Shown here piece by piece: positions 24,586-32,168 of a stretch of 49,434 nt of DNA. The notes under the pieces were generated by a model. It was not told the origin of the DNA, searched no databases, and worked only from the letters and a program-made list of their open reading frames with translations. The stretch spans positions 1 through 49,434 of the forward strand of contig JAJXZL010000021.1 of assembly GCA_021780075.1 (NCBI GenBank), in the 5' to 3' direction. Source of the DNA: Acidobacteriota bacterium (GTDB lineage: Bacteria; Acidobacteriota; Terriglobia; Terriglobales; Acidobacteriaceae). A program made the position numbers and the translations under genes. Positions within the stretch are counted from its first letter, which is position 1. Each line of letters opens with the position of its first letter.

Positions 24586-25743
24586 ATGGCAAAAAAACTC
24601 CGTGTAGGCATCGTCTTTGGCGGACGCAGCGGCGAGCATGAGGTCTCGCTGCTCTCCGCCGCTTCCATCCTCCAGGCCATCGACCGCCGCAAGTTCGACG
24701 TGGTGCCCATCGGCATCACCAAAGAGGGCCGCTGGCTGGCGGCAGACGACGCGCACAGCCTGCTGGCGGGCGGTGACGCCGCCGCAGCAGCAGCCCGGTG
24801 TCTGCGCGCGGGTGATCCCGAGGCTACTCCCGGCGCAAAACTGCTCCAAGAGGGCATCCCCACGCTGCTTGCGCCGGTGCCCGGCCCTCAGGGTCCTGCA
24901 GGGAAAGCCATCGATGTCATCTTCCCCGTCCTGCACGGTACGTTTGGCGAGGACGGCACCATCCAGGGCCTCTTCGAACTGGCGGGCATTGCTTATGTCG
25001 GCTCCGGCGTCCTCGGCTCCGCCGCCGGAATGGACAAGGACGTGATGAAGCGCCTCTTCGCGCAAGCCGGACTGCCCATCGTCAAGCACGTCACGCTGAT
25101 GCGGTCCGACTGGGAGAAATCTCCGCGCAAGTCCATCGCGCAGGTCGAGGCGGCGCTCAGGTATCCCGTCTTCGTCAAACCGGCCAACCTCGGCTCCTCC
25201 GTCGGCATCAGCAAGGCACACAACCGCAAGGAACTCGGCCCGGCCCTCGCGCTGGCCGCCCGCTATGACCGCAAGCTCGTCGTCGAGCAAGGCGTCGGCG
25301 GCAGCAAATCCAAAGCCCGCGAGTTGGAAGTCGCCGTGCTCGGCAACGATTCCCCGCAAGCCAGCGTGGTGGGCGAAATCATCCCCGGCAAGGAGTTCTA
25401 CGACTACGAGGCCAAGTATCTTTCCGAGGGCTCCGTGCCGGTGATTCCAGCCAAATTAACCCGGTCTGAAGCCAGGCAAATACGCGAGATGGCCGTCGCC
25501 GCCTTCCGAGCCTGCGACCTCTCCGGCCTTGCGCGCGTGGACTTCCTCATGGAGCCGGACGGCAAGCGCCGCATCTTCCTCAACGAGGTAAACACACTGC
25601 CCGGCTTCACGCAGATCAGCATGTACCCCAAGCTTTGGGATGCCACTGGAATCAAGTACCGCGACCTGATTACCAGGCTCATTGAGCTGGCCCTGGAGCG
25701 GCAGCAGGAAAAGAACCGCACCACCTACACACGCGAGGAATAA
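24586..25743 (+). CDS. ddl: D-alanine--D-alanine ligase
   Basis: Joins two D-alanines with ATP to make the dipeptide for the peptidoglycan stem. The 385-residue protein is an ATP-grasp enzyme with the N-terminal motif [14 protein letters not shown], the Ddl-specific [19 protein letters not shown] and [15 protein letters not shown], the ATP-grasp segment [18 protein letters not shown], and the metal and substrate block [20 protein letters not shown]. It is slightly longer than E. coli DdlB because of an alanine-rich insertion around residues 55-80. The start fits the family N-terminus, though no good ribosome binding site is visible. No murC, ftsQ or other division-and-wall genes are adjacent, so it is not part of a dcw cluster here. 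Confidence 0.96.
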   Translation: MAKKLRVGIVFGGRSGEHEVSLLSAASILQAIDRRKFDVVPIGITKEGRWLAADDAHSLLAGGDAAAAAARCLRAGDPEATPGAKLLQEGIPTLLAPVPGPQGPAGKAIDVIFPVLHGTFGEDGTIQGLFELAGIAYVGSGVLGSAAGMDKDVMKRLFAQAGLPIVKHVTLMRSDWEKSPRKSIAQVEAALRYPVFVKPANLGSSVGISKAHNRKELGPALALAARYDRKLVVEQGVGGSKSKARELEVAVLGNDSPQASVVGEIIPGKEFYDYEAKYLSEGSVPVIPAKLTRSEARQIREMAVAAFRACDLSGLARVDFLMEPDGKRRIFLNEVNTLPGFTQISMYPKLWDATGIKYRDLITRLIELALERQQEKNRTTYTREE

Positions 25744-25889
25744 TCAGGGCAGGGAACAGAAGTGCCAGGGACGGTGTCTAATCTCAGCAGGAAGAGAAAG
25801 TTGCGCGTACGCGGAATTCGCGGCATACTTCCGGATTTCAGGTGAGTGGCCGTCGCTGTGCCGTATCCTAACCACGAGGAATTTTTCCC

Positions 25890-26390
25890 ATGACGTTGCT
25901 TGACGCTCCCGCCTTTGACGCAGCCCGCGACCACCGCCGCCGCGTCATTCTTACCAGCAGCGCCATCGCCTTTGTGGTGCTTTTTATCGCTGCGTGGCTC
26001 GTGTCCGGTCGGCCTGTGGACTGGCCCTGGAACTGGTGGACCCACTTCCGCGGCCGCATGGTCGCCAGCCAGTTTCTCACCGCCGTCGAGCACAACGACA
26101 TGCAAAAGGCCTACGGCATCTGGATTCACAATCCCGACTGGCAACAGCACCCGGAGCAGAAGAACTCCTACCCGTTTGACCGCTTCCAGCAGGATTGGAG
26201 CTCCACCAGTTCCGCCAACGAATATGGCGTGATCCGGAGCCACAGGATAGTTGCCGCGCGCAGGTCAGGCAACGTGCTGCTGATGGGAATCCTCATCAAC
26301 GGACTCCAGAGCCACGCGCTCTTCCTCGACTACGACCCGCAGACTAAGACACTAGGCTTCTCGCCCGTCGAGTTGTACCTCGGCCCGTAG
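25890..26390 (+). CDS. Hypothetical single-pass membrane protein
   Basis: A 166-residue protein I do not recognise by family. It has a cytosolic N-terminus with an RDHRRR cluster, one transmembrane helix (about residues 21-40), and a Trp-rich juxtamembrane segment (DWPWNWWTHF). The soluble domain (about 50-166) has a helix resembling DUF4878/SnoaL-type lids (ASQFLTAVEHNDMQKAYGIW) followed by beta-strands ending in FSPVELYLGP. An NTF2-like fold facing the periplasm is a reasonable guess. GAGGAA lies seven bases before the ATG. It is 146 bp after ddl and convergent with fabD, with a hairpin between. Confidence 0.75.
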   Translation: MTLLDAPAFDAARDHRRRVILTSSAIAFVVLFIAAWLVSGRPVDWPWNWWTHFRGRMVASQFLTAVEHNDMQKAYGIWIHNPDWQQHPEQKNSYPFDRFQQDWSSTSSANEYGVIRSHRIVAARRSGNVLLMGILINGLQSHALFLDYDPQTKTLGFSPVELYLGP

Positions 26391-26417
26391 CGCAATCCGC
26401 GAAATGACGTGCGTGCA

Positions 26418-26443
26418 AGGGCCGCTGGAGTTCCAGCGGCCCT
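26418..26443. terminator. Bidirectional hairpin between the hypothetical gene and fabD
   Basis: AGGGCCGCTGGA (26418-26429) and TCCAGCGGCCCT (26432-26443) form a perfect 12-bp inverted repeat between two convergent genes. The following T-tract is weak on both strands, so termination is inferred mainly from position and stem stability. Confidence 0.6.
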
Positions 26444-26449
26444 GTGCAT

Positions 26450-27400
26450 TTATGAGGCTGCGGCCAACTCAGCCAACGTCTTCTCCAGGCTCGCGGCGTC
26501 TTCCACGTTCAGCGCCTTCTGTGCGTTGTCGATCTGCTTCATCAGCCCGCACAGCACCTTGCCCGGACCCATTTCGATGAAGGTTGTGGCTCCGCTCGCT
26601 ACCAGCGTCTGCATACAATCCACCCAGCGCACCGCGCCGGTTACCTGGCGCGTGAGCGCATCGCGCGCAGCCTCCGCGGTGGTCACCAGCCCGCCTGTCA
26701 CATTGGCGGCTACAGGAATGCGCGGCTCGTTCATTGTCAGGGCCGCCAGCACGCGCGCTACTTCTTCCTGCGCGGGCTGCATCAGCGCGCAGTGAAAAGG
26801 TGCGCTTACCGAAAGCATCACGGCCCGTCGCGCGCCCTTGGCCTTGGCCAGCGCGGCAGCCTTTTCCACGGCAGCCAGCGCGCCTGAAATCACCGTCTGC
26901 CCCGGCGAGTTCAGGTTCGCGGCGGCCACGGTCAGTCCAGTCTCTGCTGCGGCTTCGGCGCAGGCTTCGGCCACCTGAGCAGCATCCAGTTGCAGCACCG
27001 CCGCCATGCCGCCCTGTCCCGCCGGAACCGCCTGCTGCATGGCGCGCCCGCGAGCCTTCACGGCACGCACCGCATCGGCAAACTGCAGCGTTCCGGCAGC
27101 CACGTGTGCTGACCACTCGCCCAGCGAGTGCCCGGCGGCCAGCGCCGGCTCCACGCCGTGCGCGGCGAGCACGCGCCATGCGGCCACGCTCACCGTCAGG
27201 ATTGCAGGCTGCGTGTTTTCGGTCAGCTTCAGGTCTTCGTCCGGCCCTTCGAAACACAGGCGCGAAAGCGCAAATCCGCAGGCCTCGTCGGCCTCGGCAA
27301 AGGTGTTGGCTGCAACAGGGAAGCGCTCGGCAAGTTCGCGGCCCATGCCAACGGCCTGCGAACCCTGCCCCGGAAAGAGAAAGGCAAGTTTGGTGGTCAT
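26450..27400 (-). CDS. fabD: Malonyl CoA-acyl carrier protein transacylase
   Basis: Transfers malonyl from CoA to acyl carrier protein, supplying fatty-acid synthesis. The 316-residue protein has FLFPGQGSQAVGMG at the start, the nucleophile elbow GHSLGEWSA (Ser92; most homologues have Tyr where Trp stands here), the QPAILTVS block, the catalytic His in SAPFHCALM (His203), and the C-terminal FIEMGPGKVLCGLMKQI. The size is standard. Instead of a Shine-Dalgarno there is a TACAAT hexamer ten bases before the ATG. The gene lies 59 bp downstream of the rhomboid-like gene on the same strand. No fabH, fabG or acpP is adjacent. Confidence 0.95.
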   Translation of the reverse strand: MTTKLAFLFPGQGSQAVGMGRELAERFPVAANTFAEADEACGFALSRLCFEGPDEDLKLTENTQPAILTVSVAAWRVLAAHGVEPALAAGHSLGEWSAHVAAGTLQFADAVRAVKARGRAMQQAVPAGQGGMAAVLQLDAAQVAEACAEAAAETGLTVAAANLNSPGQTVISGALAAVEKAAALAKAKGARRAVMLSVSAPFHCALMQPAQEEVARVLAALTMNEPRIPVAANVTGGLVTTAEAARDALTRQVTGAVRWVDCMQTLVASGATTFIEMGPGKVLCGLMKQIDNAQKALNVEDAASLEKTLAELAAAS

Positions 27401-27410
27401 TTCAGAGAGG

Positions 27411-27416
27411 ATTGTA
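27411..27416 (-). promoter_or_regulatory. -10-like hexamer directly before fabD
   Basis: TACAAT (minus strand) ends ten bases before the fabD ATG and no purine-rich ribosome binding site is present. A transcript starting from it would have almost no leader. No good -35 was found. Confidence 0.35.
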
Positions 27417-27459
27417 CCCGAAGCGGGCCTCGGAGCATCGCCTTGGTAGCGTCAACGCC

Positions 27460-28275
27460 CTAGTTCCAGCGGCTCTTGTCGTCATGGTCTTCGTCAATCT
27501 TCTGGCCTTTCCCGTCGAAGCGAACGGTGCGTCCTTGAGCGCGCATGTAGACCTCGAACTTGCGCGCGGCCCGGCGGCGCTTCCAGCGGTAGTAGCGGTT
27601 GCGCAGCCCATACATGCTTTCGCTCAGCGCAAACTGGAATCCCCGGCGCGGCGCCATGCGGATATACAGGTAGCCCGCCAGCGCACCGCCAAGCTGGGCA
27701 AAGGCGTACAGGCGCTGTGAGCCAAACAGCATCGCGATCGTCACAAGCCCATAGATGATGGCCATGTACCGCGCCTTGATGCCGATGGTGAAAAAGAGCA
27801 GAAACTCCATGTTGCCGTAAAGCAGCCCGATGGCTACGAGCATCCCGAAAATGCCGCCGAAGCACCCGTACAGAGGAACCGGGAAGACGGGGATATTCAG
27901 GCCGGACCCAAGGGCGTAGAGCACCACGCCGGCCAGTGCCGTTCCCAGCACGGACACAATGTAGAGGCCGGTTGTCCAGGCATCTCCGTGCAGACTCTCA
28001 AGAAATCCCGCCAAAAACCACAGCGACAGTAGCTCAAAGAGCGTTCCGGTCAGCGAGGGGTGAATCAAGCTGTAAGTGAGGGGCTGCCACAATGCGCCAT
28101 GCAGAAAAAAGCCTGGCTGGAAGGTCAGCCAGCCTGCTGCCTGCCCTGCCCAGTCCGGCAGAGCCACGCCCGCCAGCGCCAGCACAAAAAAGGCTGCAAG
28201 GTTCACCAGCACCAGGCGGCGGGTTGCGCCGTGGAAGTCGGGAAAAGCAAACGGGGTGGAACCTAGCCTGGCCAT
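27460..28275 (-). CDS. Rhomboid-fold membrane protein lacking the catalytic dyad
   Basis: A 271-residue multi-pass protein. Hydrophobic segments and local motifs follow the rhomboid plan: WQPLTYSLIHPS then LFELLSLWFLAGFLE for the L1-loop and TM2 region, YGCFGGIFGMLVA where active rhomboids have GASG, and AQLGGALAGYLY where they have AHLGG. The nucleophile Ser is replaced (Phe139) and the catalytic His is replaced (Gln194), so it should not be a protease; it resembles the inactive iRhom/derlin class in this respect. A basic, Tyr/Arg-rich cytosolic tail (about 222-271) follows. The start at 28275 was chosen because the family core begins there; there is no Shine-Dalgarno, only AT-rich -10-like hexamers. 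Downstream neighbour is fabD; upstream is the M28 peptidase, all on one strand. Confidence 0.78.
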   Translation of the reverse strand: MARLGSTPFAFPDFHGATRRLVLVNLAAFFVLALAGVALPDWAGQAAGWLTFQPGFFLHGALWQPLTYSLIHPSLTGTLFELLSLWFLAGFLESLHGDAWTTGLYIVSVLGTALAGVVLYALGSGLNIPVFPVPLYGCFGGIFGMLVAIGLLYGNMEFLLFFTIGIKARYMAIIYGLVTIAMLFGSQRLYAFAQLGGALAGYLYIRMAPRRGFQFALSESMYGLRNRYYRWKRRRAARKFEVYMRAQGRTVRFDGKGQKIDEDHDDKSRWN

Positions 28276-28353
28276 CGTGATTATGATTATCAGGGTAAAT
28301 CGCGCCACGTGCAGGTGTCATTGGATTTGGCCGGTCTTCTTCCCTGACCGTTG

Positions 28354-29844
28354 CTATTTGGGAACAACCACCAGGCTACGATGTCCCTTGGCGTCCACGG
28401 CGCAGACACCGAAGACGACGTTGTCCTTTGAGATGGGCAGGGTCACCGTGACCGGCGCGCCCCCATCCGCTGGTTCCACGCTCTTCTCATACTGCCATTC
28501 AGGCGCGGTTGTCTGCCGCCACAGCACTTCATAGTGGGCCACGGCATCTCCGGAAGGTGGCTGCCAGGTCAGGGTCGTTCCGTTGCCCAAATCTTTGGTG
28601 TTGGTTTTGAGAGACTCGTGTGATCCGCCAGCAACCAGGAGTGGCATCTGAAGATTGACCGGCTCGCCAGGCGCGGAAGCGAGAGTGGCCAGCGTGGCCG
28701 CATTCAGCCGCGCCACCTGTGCCACGTAGTTGAAGTCCACAAACTCCGGCAGATCGCCCTTTACCGGATCTGTGGAACCGGCAAGCGGACGCACCACGTT
28801 CTGGTGCTGGTGATCGAAGTCCTCGCGCCACTCCGTAAAGCGGACGGCCGCAAAACCCTCACGGTTGAACGAGCTGTGGTCGCCGCCGCGCATATAGCGG
28901 TCTGGCCGCGAGATCAAGGCTGCACGGAACGCCGCTGCGCCCGTGGACGGAAAGTAGACGCGGGCCGTCTCGGCGATGCTGCGGGCAAGCTCGCGGCTCG
29001 GCGAGTCATTCTCCCCGCCAACGGAGAGAATACGGCGCAATTGCTGCGGTGTAGCCGTCTCAGGCACACCCTCTGAGAACACCCGTACCCGGTCTTTCAG
29101 TTGCAGCATCTCGCCGGGAGTGGTGTTGCCGCCCACAATGTCGTTATTCAGCACGGCTTCCAGTTCCCAGCCCTCGTCGTGGGCCAGCCTGGCCAAATGG
29201 GCAGACCCCAGAAGTCCCTGCTCCTCGCCCGCTACCGCCGCAAACACGATCGTCGCGGGGAAGTGCTGCTTGCTCAACGCTCTGGCGCACTCCAGCGAGA
29301 CGGCCACGCCCGAGGCGTCGTCGTTGGCGCCGGGAGCTGCTCCCCGGCTGTCCAGAATATTCGTATCGCGCGAGTCGTAGTGGCCCGTCACCAGCACCAT
29401 CCGCTTGGTCTGCGCCGGATCCGTTCCGCGCAGAATGGCATAAACATTGGTGATCTGCGTGGGCCGGGGGATGCGGCCAGCCCATCTGCCGCCGCTTGCA
29501 GGGTCGGCGATAAAGACGTCCCGGCGCACTTCCAGGCACCCGCCGCACTGCCGGGAGATCTCGTTGAATTGGCCGGCGATCCAGTCCGCCGCTGCATTGA
29601 TTCCCTGGCCTGGCGGCAGACTCGTCTCCATACTGGAAAGGGTGCTGCGGGTACCGAAACCAACCAGCGTCTGAATCGTCTGTTCTATGTGTGCCGGCTG
29701 AATGGTCTTGAGCGCGCGCGCAATGGACGGGTCGGCAGGCGGAAGGGCCACGGGGGTGCCCAGTCGAAGATAATCAGGCTGTGCGCCGCAGGTCGTCGCG
29801 GTCAGTGCAACTCCAATAAGAAGGACCGCTTGTGGGATTTTCAT
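28354..29844 (-). CDS. Secreted M28-family aminopeptidase
   Basis: A 496-residue exported zinc peptidase. After a signal peptide (about 1-21) comes the M28 domain with the first metal motif GHYDSRD (His155, Asp157), the bridging Asp in GANDDASG (Asp175), the catalytic pair GEEQG (Glu207, Glu208), an NNDIVGG strand (Asp235), and the final ligand in RGGDHSSF. The C-terminal 90 residues (from about 405) resemble a fibronectin type III-like domain (TTLTWQPPSGDAVAHYEVLWR). The start at 29844 is supported by GGAG nine bases upstream and by the signal peptide. The longer frame to 30381 runs across the divergent zinc-ribbon and regulatory-like genes and is rejected. Likely role is extracellular or periplasmic peptide trimming. 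Confidence 0.88.
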   Translation of the reverse strand: MKIPQAVLLIGVALTATTCGAQPDYLRLGTPVALPPADPSIARALKTIQPAHIEQTIQTLVGFGTRSTLSSMETSLPPGQGINAAADWIAGQFNEISRQCGGCLEVRRDVFIADPASGGRWAGRIPRPTQITNVYAILRGTDPAQTKRMVLVTGHYDSRDTNILDSRGAAPGANDDASGVAVSLECARALSKQHFPATIVFAAVAGEEQGLLGSAHLARLAHDEGWELEAVLNNDIVGGNTTPGEMLQLKDRVRVFSEGVPETATPQQLRRILSVGGENDSPSRELARSIAETARVYFPSTGAAAFRAALISRPDRYMRGGDHSSFNREGFAAVRFTEWREDFDHQHQNVVRPLAGSTDPVKGDLPEFVDFNYVAQVARLNAATLATLASAPGEPVNLQMPLLVAGGSHESLKTNTKDLGNGTTLTWQPPSGDAVAHYEVLWRQTTAPEWQYEKSVEPADGGAPVTVTLPISKDNVVFGVCAVDAKGHRSLVVVPK

Positions 29845-29896
29845 TGCATTTTCTCCGCTGTCGGCAGCTCCGCCTTTGAGGGTGTTACCGCGCCTC

Positions 29897-29925
29897 TTGA
29901 CCTTTGGCCGTCTGCTCCCTAAAAC
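29897..29925 (+). promoter_or_regulatory. Sigma70-type promoter for the zinc-ribbon pair
   Basis: TTGACC (29897-29902), a 17-bp spacer and TAAAAC (29920-29925). The -35 matches five of six consensus bases and the -10 four. It would give a leader of about 75 bases before the GTG start at 30006. Confidence 0.6.
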
Positions 29926-30005
29926 TAGCGGAGTCGTACCGTGAGGTAACGTCATCCTACAACATGAAACACGCATCGCCGTGCAAGGAAAGAGAGGAGG
30001 CTGCC

Positions 30006-30197
30006 GTGCCCAGCTGCCCCGAATGTGAAAATGAACTGGACATCGAACTGGACGAGGTAGAAGAAGGCGACGTGGTTGCCTGCGCCGAGTGTGGAACTGA
30101 ATACGAGATCGTCGGTGTTGAACCGCTGGAATTGACGCGGGTAGACGACGAACTTGATGATGAAGAAGAGTTTTTTGACGAGGAGGACGAAGAGTGA
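30006..30197 (+). CDS. LysW-like zinc-ribbon protein with acidic tail
   Basis: A 63-residue acidic protein. The N-terminal half is a zinc ribbon, CPEC (Cys4, Cys7) and CAEC (Cys26, Cys29), with the connecting sequence ELDIELDEVEEGDVV and the following TEYEIVGVEPLEL closely resembling LysW, the amino-group carrier protein of lysine/arginine biosynthesis. LysW ends in EDWGE, whose terminal glutamate carries the substrate. Here that motif is missing and the protein ends in a run of Asp/Glu closing with EDEE. The GTG start is chosen for AGGAGG five bases upstream. No lysX, lysZ or lysY is nearby, so a carrier role is doubtful; a structural or regulatory zinc ribbon is as likely. The stop overlaps the next gene (GTGA), implying coupled translation. 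Confidence 0.7.
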   Translation: MPSCPECENELDIELDEVEEGDVVACAECGTEYEIVGVEPLELTRVDDELDDEEEFFDEEDEE

Positions 30198-30568
30198 AAG
30201 TGAACCGCGCAAGATTGGCTGCCTGGGTGGTGTTTGCCGCCTTCGCGGCCGGAGTGGTTTCGTTTTTGCCGCATGCTGGCCCACTTGAGGCGCAAGCGCA
30301 AAATCTCGGCATGCGCACTGTCTCGGGTGTCGTGGTGGATGGCAGTTCCAGCCCTGTGCCCGCCGCCACCGTCTTCCTCAAGAACCAGAAAACTAAGGCG
30401 ATTCGCAGCTATACCTCTACCAAGGATGGCCGCTTCTACTTCGCTCAGGTCAACATGGCCGAAGACTACGACCTCTGGGCGGAAAAGGATGGCCGCAAGA
30501 CCGCGACCAAGACCGTCAGCTCCTGGGACTCGCGCAAAAACTTTGAGACTGAACTGAAGATGAAGTAG
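30194..30568 (+). CDS. Exported carboxypeptidase-regulatory-like domain protein
   Basis: A 124-residue protein with an N-terminal signal or anchor (hydrophobic about 8-26, followed by an EAQAQ that could be a cleavage site), then one carboxypeptidase-regulatory-like (transthyretin-like beta-sandwich) domain. It is recognised from RTVSGVVVDGSSSPVPAATVFLKN and the pattern TSTKDGRFYFAQV. Such domains often occur as repeats in TonB-dependent receptors of this phylum; here it stands alone. GTG start overlaps the upstream stop as GTGA, and the acidic codons of the upstream gene supply the GAGGAGG ribosome binding site, so the two genes are translationally coupled. Function is unknown; a small periplasmic binding or adhesion module is a guess. 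A hairpin follows before convergent gatB. Confidence 0.75.
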   Translation: MKVNRARLAAWVVFAAFAAGVVSFLPHAGPLEAQAQNLGMRTVSGVVVDGSSSPVPAATVFLKNQKTKAIRSYTSTKDGRFYFAQVNMAEDYDLWAEKDGRKTATKTVSSWDSRKNFETELKMK

Positions 30569-30582
30569 GCGAAAGCCTGCGG

Positions 30583-30609
30583 GCCACGGCATCGCGCAGA
30601 TGCCGTGGC
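30583..30609. terminator. Bidirectional hairpin between the regulatory-like gene and gatB
   Basis: GCCACGGCATC (30583-30593) and GATGCCGTGGC (30599-30609) form a perfect 11-bp stem with a five-base loop, 14 bp after one stop and 8 bp before the other. T-tracts are poor. Confidence 0.6.
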
Positions 30610-30617
30610 AATCTGGT

Positions 30618-32093
30618 CTAATCTTCCAGCTTCTTCGTGACCAGTTCATTCAGCAGCGCCGGGTTCGCCTGGCCCTTTGACGCCTTCATCACCTGCCCCA
30701 CAAAAAATCCCGCCATCGTCTTCTTGCCCGCGCGGTATTGCTCCACCTGCTTCGGATTCGCGGCAATCACATCGTCAATCATCTTCTCAATCGCTGAGGC
30801 GTCGGTAATCTGCTGCGGCTTCTCCCGCTCGAAGACGGCAGGGAAGTCCTCGCTTTTTTCAAAGCACACATCGAGCAACTGCTTCAATTGCTTCGAGCTG
30901 ATCTTGTCCTCTTCCAGCAGGTCGGCAGCCATCACCACGCCGGCCATTGACACAGGCGACTGCTCCTGCTCCAGCCCCAGCGCCTTCAACCGTCCGCCCA
31001 GTTCGCTCAGCAGCAGGTTGGCCACGCGCCGCGGACTCTTCGCGGCCTTCGCCGCCGCCTCAAACCGGTCCGCAAACTCGCGCGATGCCGTCAGCGTATG
31101 CGCATCCTTCGCCGTCAGTTCGTACTCGGCAATCATGCGCGCGCGCCGCGCCTCCGGCAGTTCCGGCAACTTCTTCTTCGCCGCCTCAAGAAACTCCGCC
31201 GAGACAACCAGCGGCGGCAAATCCGGCTCGGGGAAGTAACGATAATCGTGTGCCTGCTCCTTTGAGCGCATGGAGTACGTGCGCCCTTCGGCCGCATTCC
31301 ACAGCCGCGTCTCTTGCATCACGCGTCCGCCGCTCTCAATCACTTCAATCTGCCGCTCAATCTCGTACTCCAGCGCCGCGCGGATAAACCGGAAGCTGTT
31401 CACATTTTTTACTTCCGCCTTGGTCCCGAACTTCTCCTGCCCCCGCGGACGCACGCTCACGTTCGCGTCGCAGCGCAGCGAGCCCTCCTCCATGTTGCAG
31501 TCGGAGACGCCCGTATACAGCAGAATCTCCTTCAGCCGCGTCAGGTATTCAAACGCCTCATCCGGCGTGCGAATATCCGGCTCGCTCACAATCTCCGCCA
31601 GCGGCGTGCCGCAGCGGTTCAGGTCGAGATACGTTCGCGTGGCCGAGTCTGCAAAGCCATCGTGGATGCTCTTGCCCGCGTCCTCTTCCATGTGCAGGCG
31701 CGTAATGCCGATGCGCTTCATGCTGCCGTCCGCCGTCGGCACGTCAATCCATCCGTGCTCGGCAATCGGCTTGTCGAACTGCGAAATCTGGTAGCCCTTC
31801 GGCAGGTCAGGATAAAAGTAGTTCTTGCGCGCAAAAATCGAGCGCTCCCGCACCTGGCAGTTCAGCGCCAGCGAAGCGAGAGTGGCATATTCCACGGCCT
31901 TCGCGTTCAGCACCGGCAGCGCCCCCGGCAGTCCCAGGCACACCGGGCAGATGTTCGTGTTCGGGGCCGAGCCAAACTGGTTGGCGCAACTGCAAAAGGC
32001 CTTCGTTGAGGTCAGCAGTTGCACGTGTACTTCAAGCCCGATGACGGGCTCATACTTGGCCATGATTTCAGGCGAAAGCGCTGCGGCAGGCAT
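30618..32093 (-). CDS. gatB: Aspartyl/glutamyl-tRNA(Asn/Gln) amidotransferase subunit B
   Basis: GatB is the kinase and tRNA-binding subunit of GatCAB, which converts misacylated Glu-tRNA(Gln) or Asp-tRNA(Asn) to the amides. The 491-residue protein shows YEPVIGLEVHVQLLTSTKAF, the metal-site cysteines and PNTNICPVCLGLPGALP, the glycine-poor loop FYPDLPKGYQISQFDKP, HMEEDAGKSIHDG, and a C-terminal helical YqeY-like domain (about 340-491) for tRNA contact. gatA and gatC are not in the window. The start at 32093 gives a ten-residue leader before the conserved MAKYEPVIG; a TAGAAT hexamer six bases upstream and the lack of a ribosome binding site suggest a leaderless start. The internal ATG at 32063 is the alternative. 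Confidence 0.95.
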   Translation of the reverse strand: MPAAALSPEIMAKYEPVIGLEVHVQLLTSTKAFCSCANQFGSAPNTNICPVCLGLPGALPVLNAKAVEYATLASLALNCQVRERSIFARKNYFYPDLPKGYQISQFDKPIAEHGWIDVPTADGSMKRIGITRLHMEEDAGKSIHDGFADSATRTYLDLNRCGTPLAEIVSEPDIRTPDEAFEYLTRLKEILLYTGVSDCNMEEGSLRCDANVSVRPRGQEKFGTKAEVKNVNSFRFIRAALEYEIERQIEVIESGGRVMQETRLWNAAEGRTYSMRSKEQAHDYRYFPEPDLPPLVVSAEFLEAAKKKLPELPEARRARMIAEYELTAKDAHTLTASREFADRFEAAAKAAKSPRRVANLLLSELGGRLKALGLEQEQSPVSMAGVVMAADLLEEDKISSKQLKQLLDVCFEKSEDFPAVFEREKPQQITDASAIEKMIDDVIAANPKQVEQYRAGKKTMAGFFVGQVMKASKGQANPALLNELVTKKLED

Positions 32094-32099
32094 AGTTGA

Positions 32100-32105
32100 A
32101 TTCTA
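32100..32105 (-). promoter_or_regulatory. -10-like hexamer directly before gatB
   Basis: TAGAAT on the minus strand ends six bases before the gatB ATG, the spacing at which the transcript would begin on or next to the start codon. No Shine-Dalgarno is present. The -35 is not recognisable. Confidence 0.4.
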
Positions 32106-32113
32106 GCGCGAAG

Positions 32114-32157
32114 GGGCAGGCGCGCAGGCCTGCCCAAGGATGTGCGCAGAACGCACA
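32114..32157 (-). terminator. Two hairpins between the glyoxalase-like gene and gatB
   Basis: TGTGCG and CGCACA (32141-32146 / 32152-32157), then GGGCAGGC and GCCTGCCC (32114-32121 / 32128-32135) lie just after the stop of the glyoxalase-like gene. They probably end its transcript before the gatB promoter. T-tracts are short. Confidence 0.55.
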
Positions 32158-32168
32158 GCGCTCCGCCC

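Noticed and set aside
29846..30381. 5' extension of the M28 peptidase frame
   Set aside because: It would overlap the divergent zinc-ribbon and regulatory-like genes; the start at 29844 has a ribosome binding site and signal peptide.
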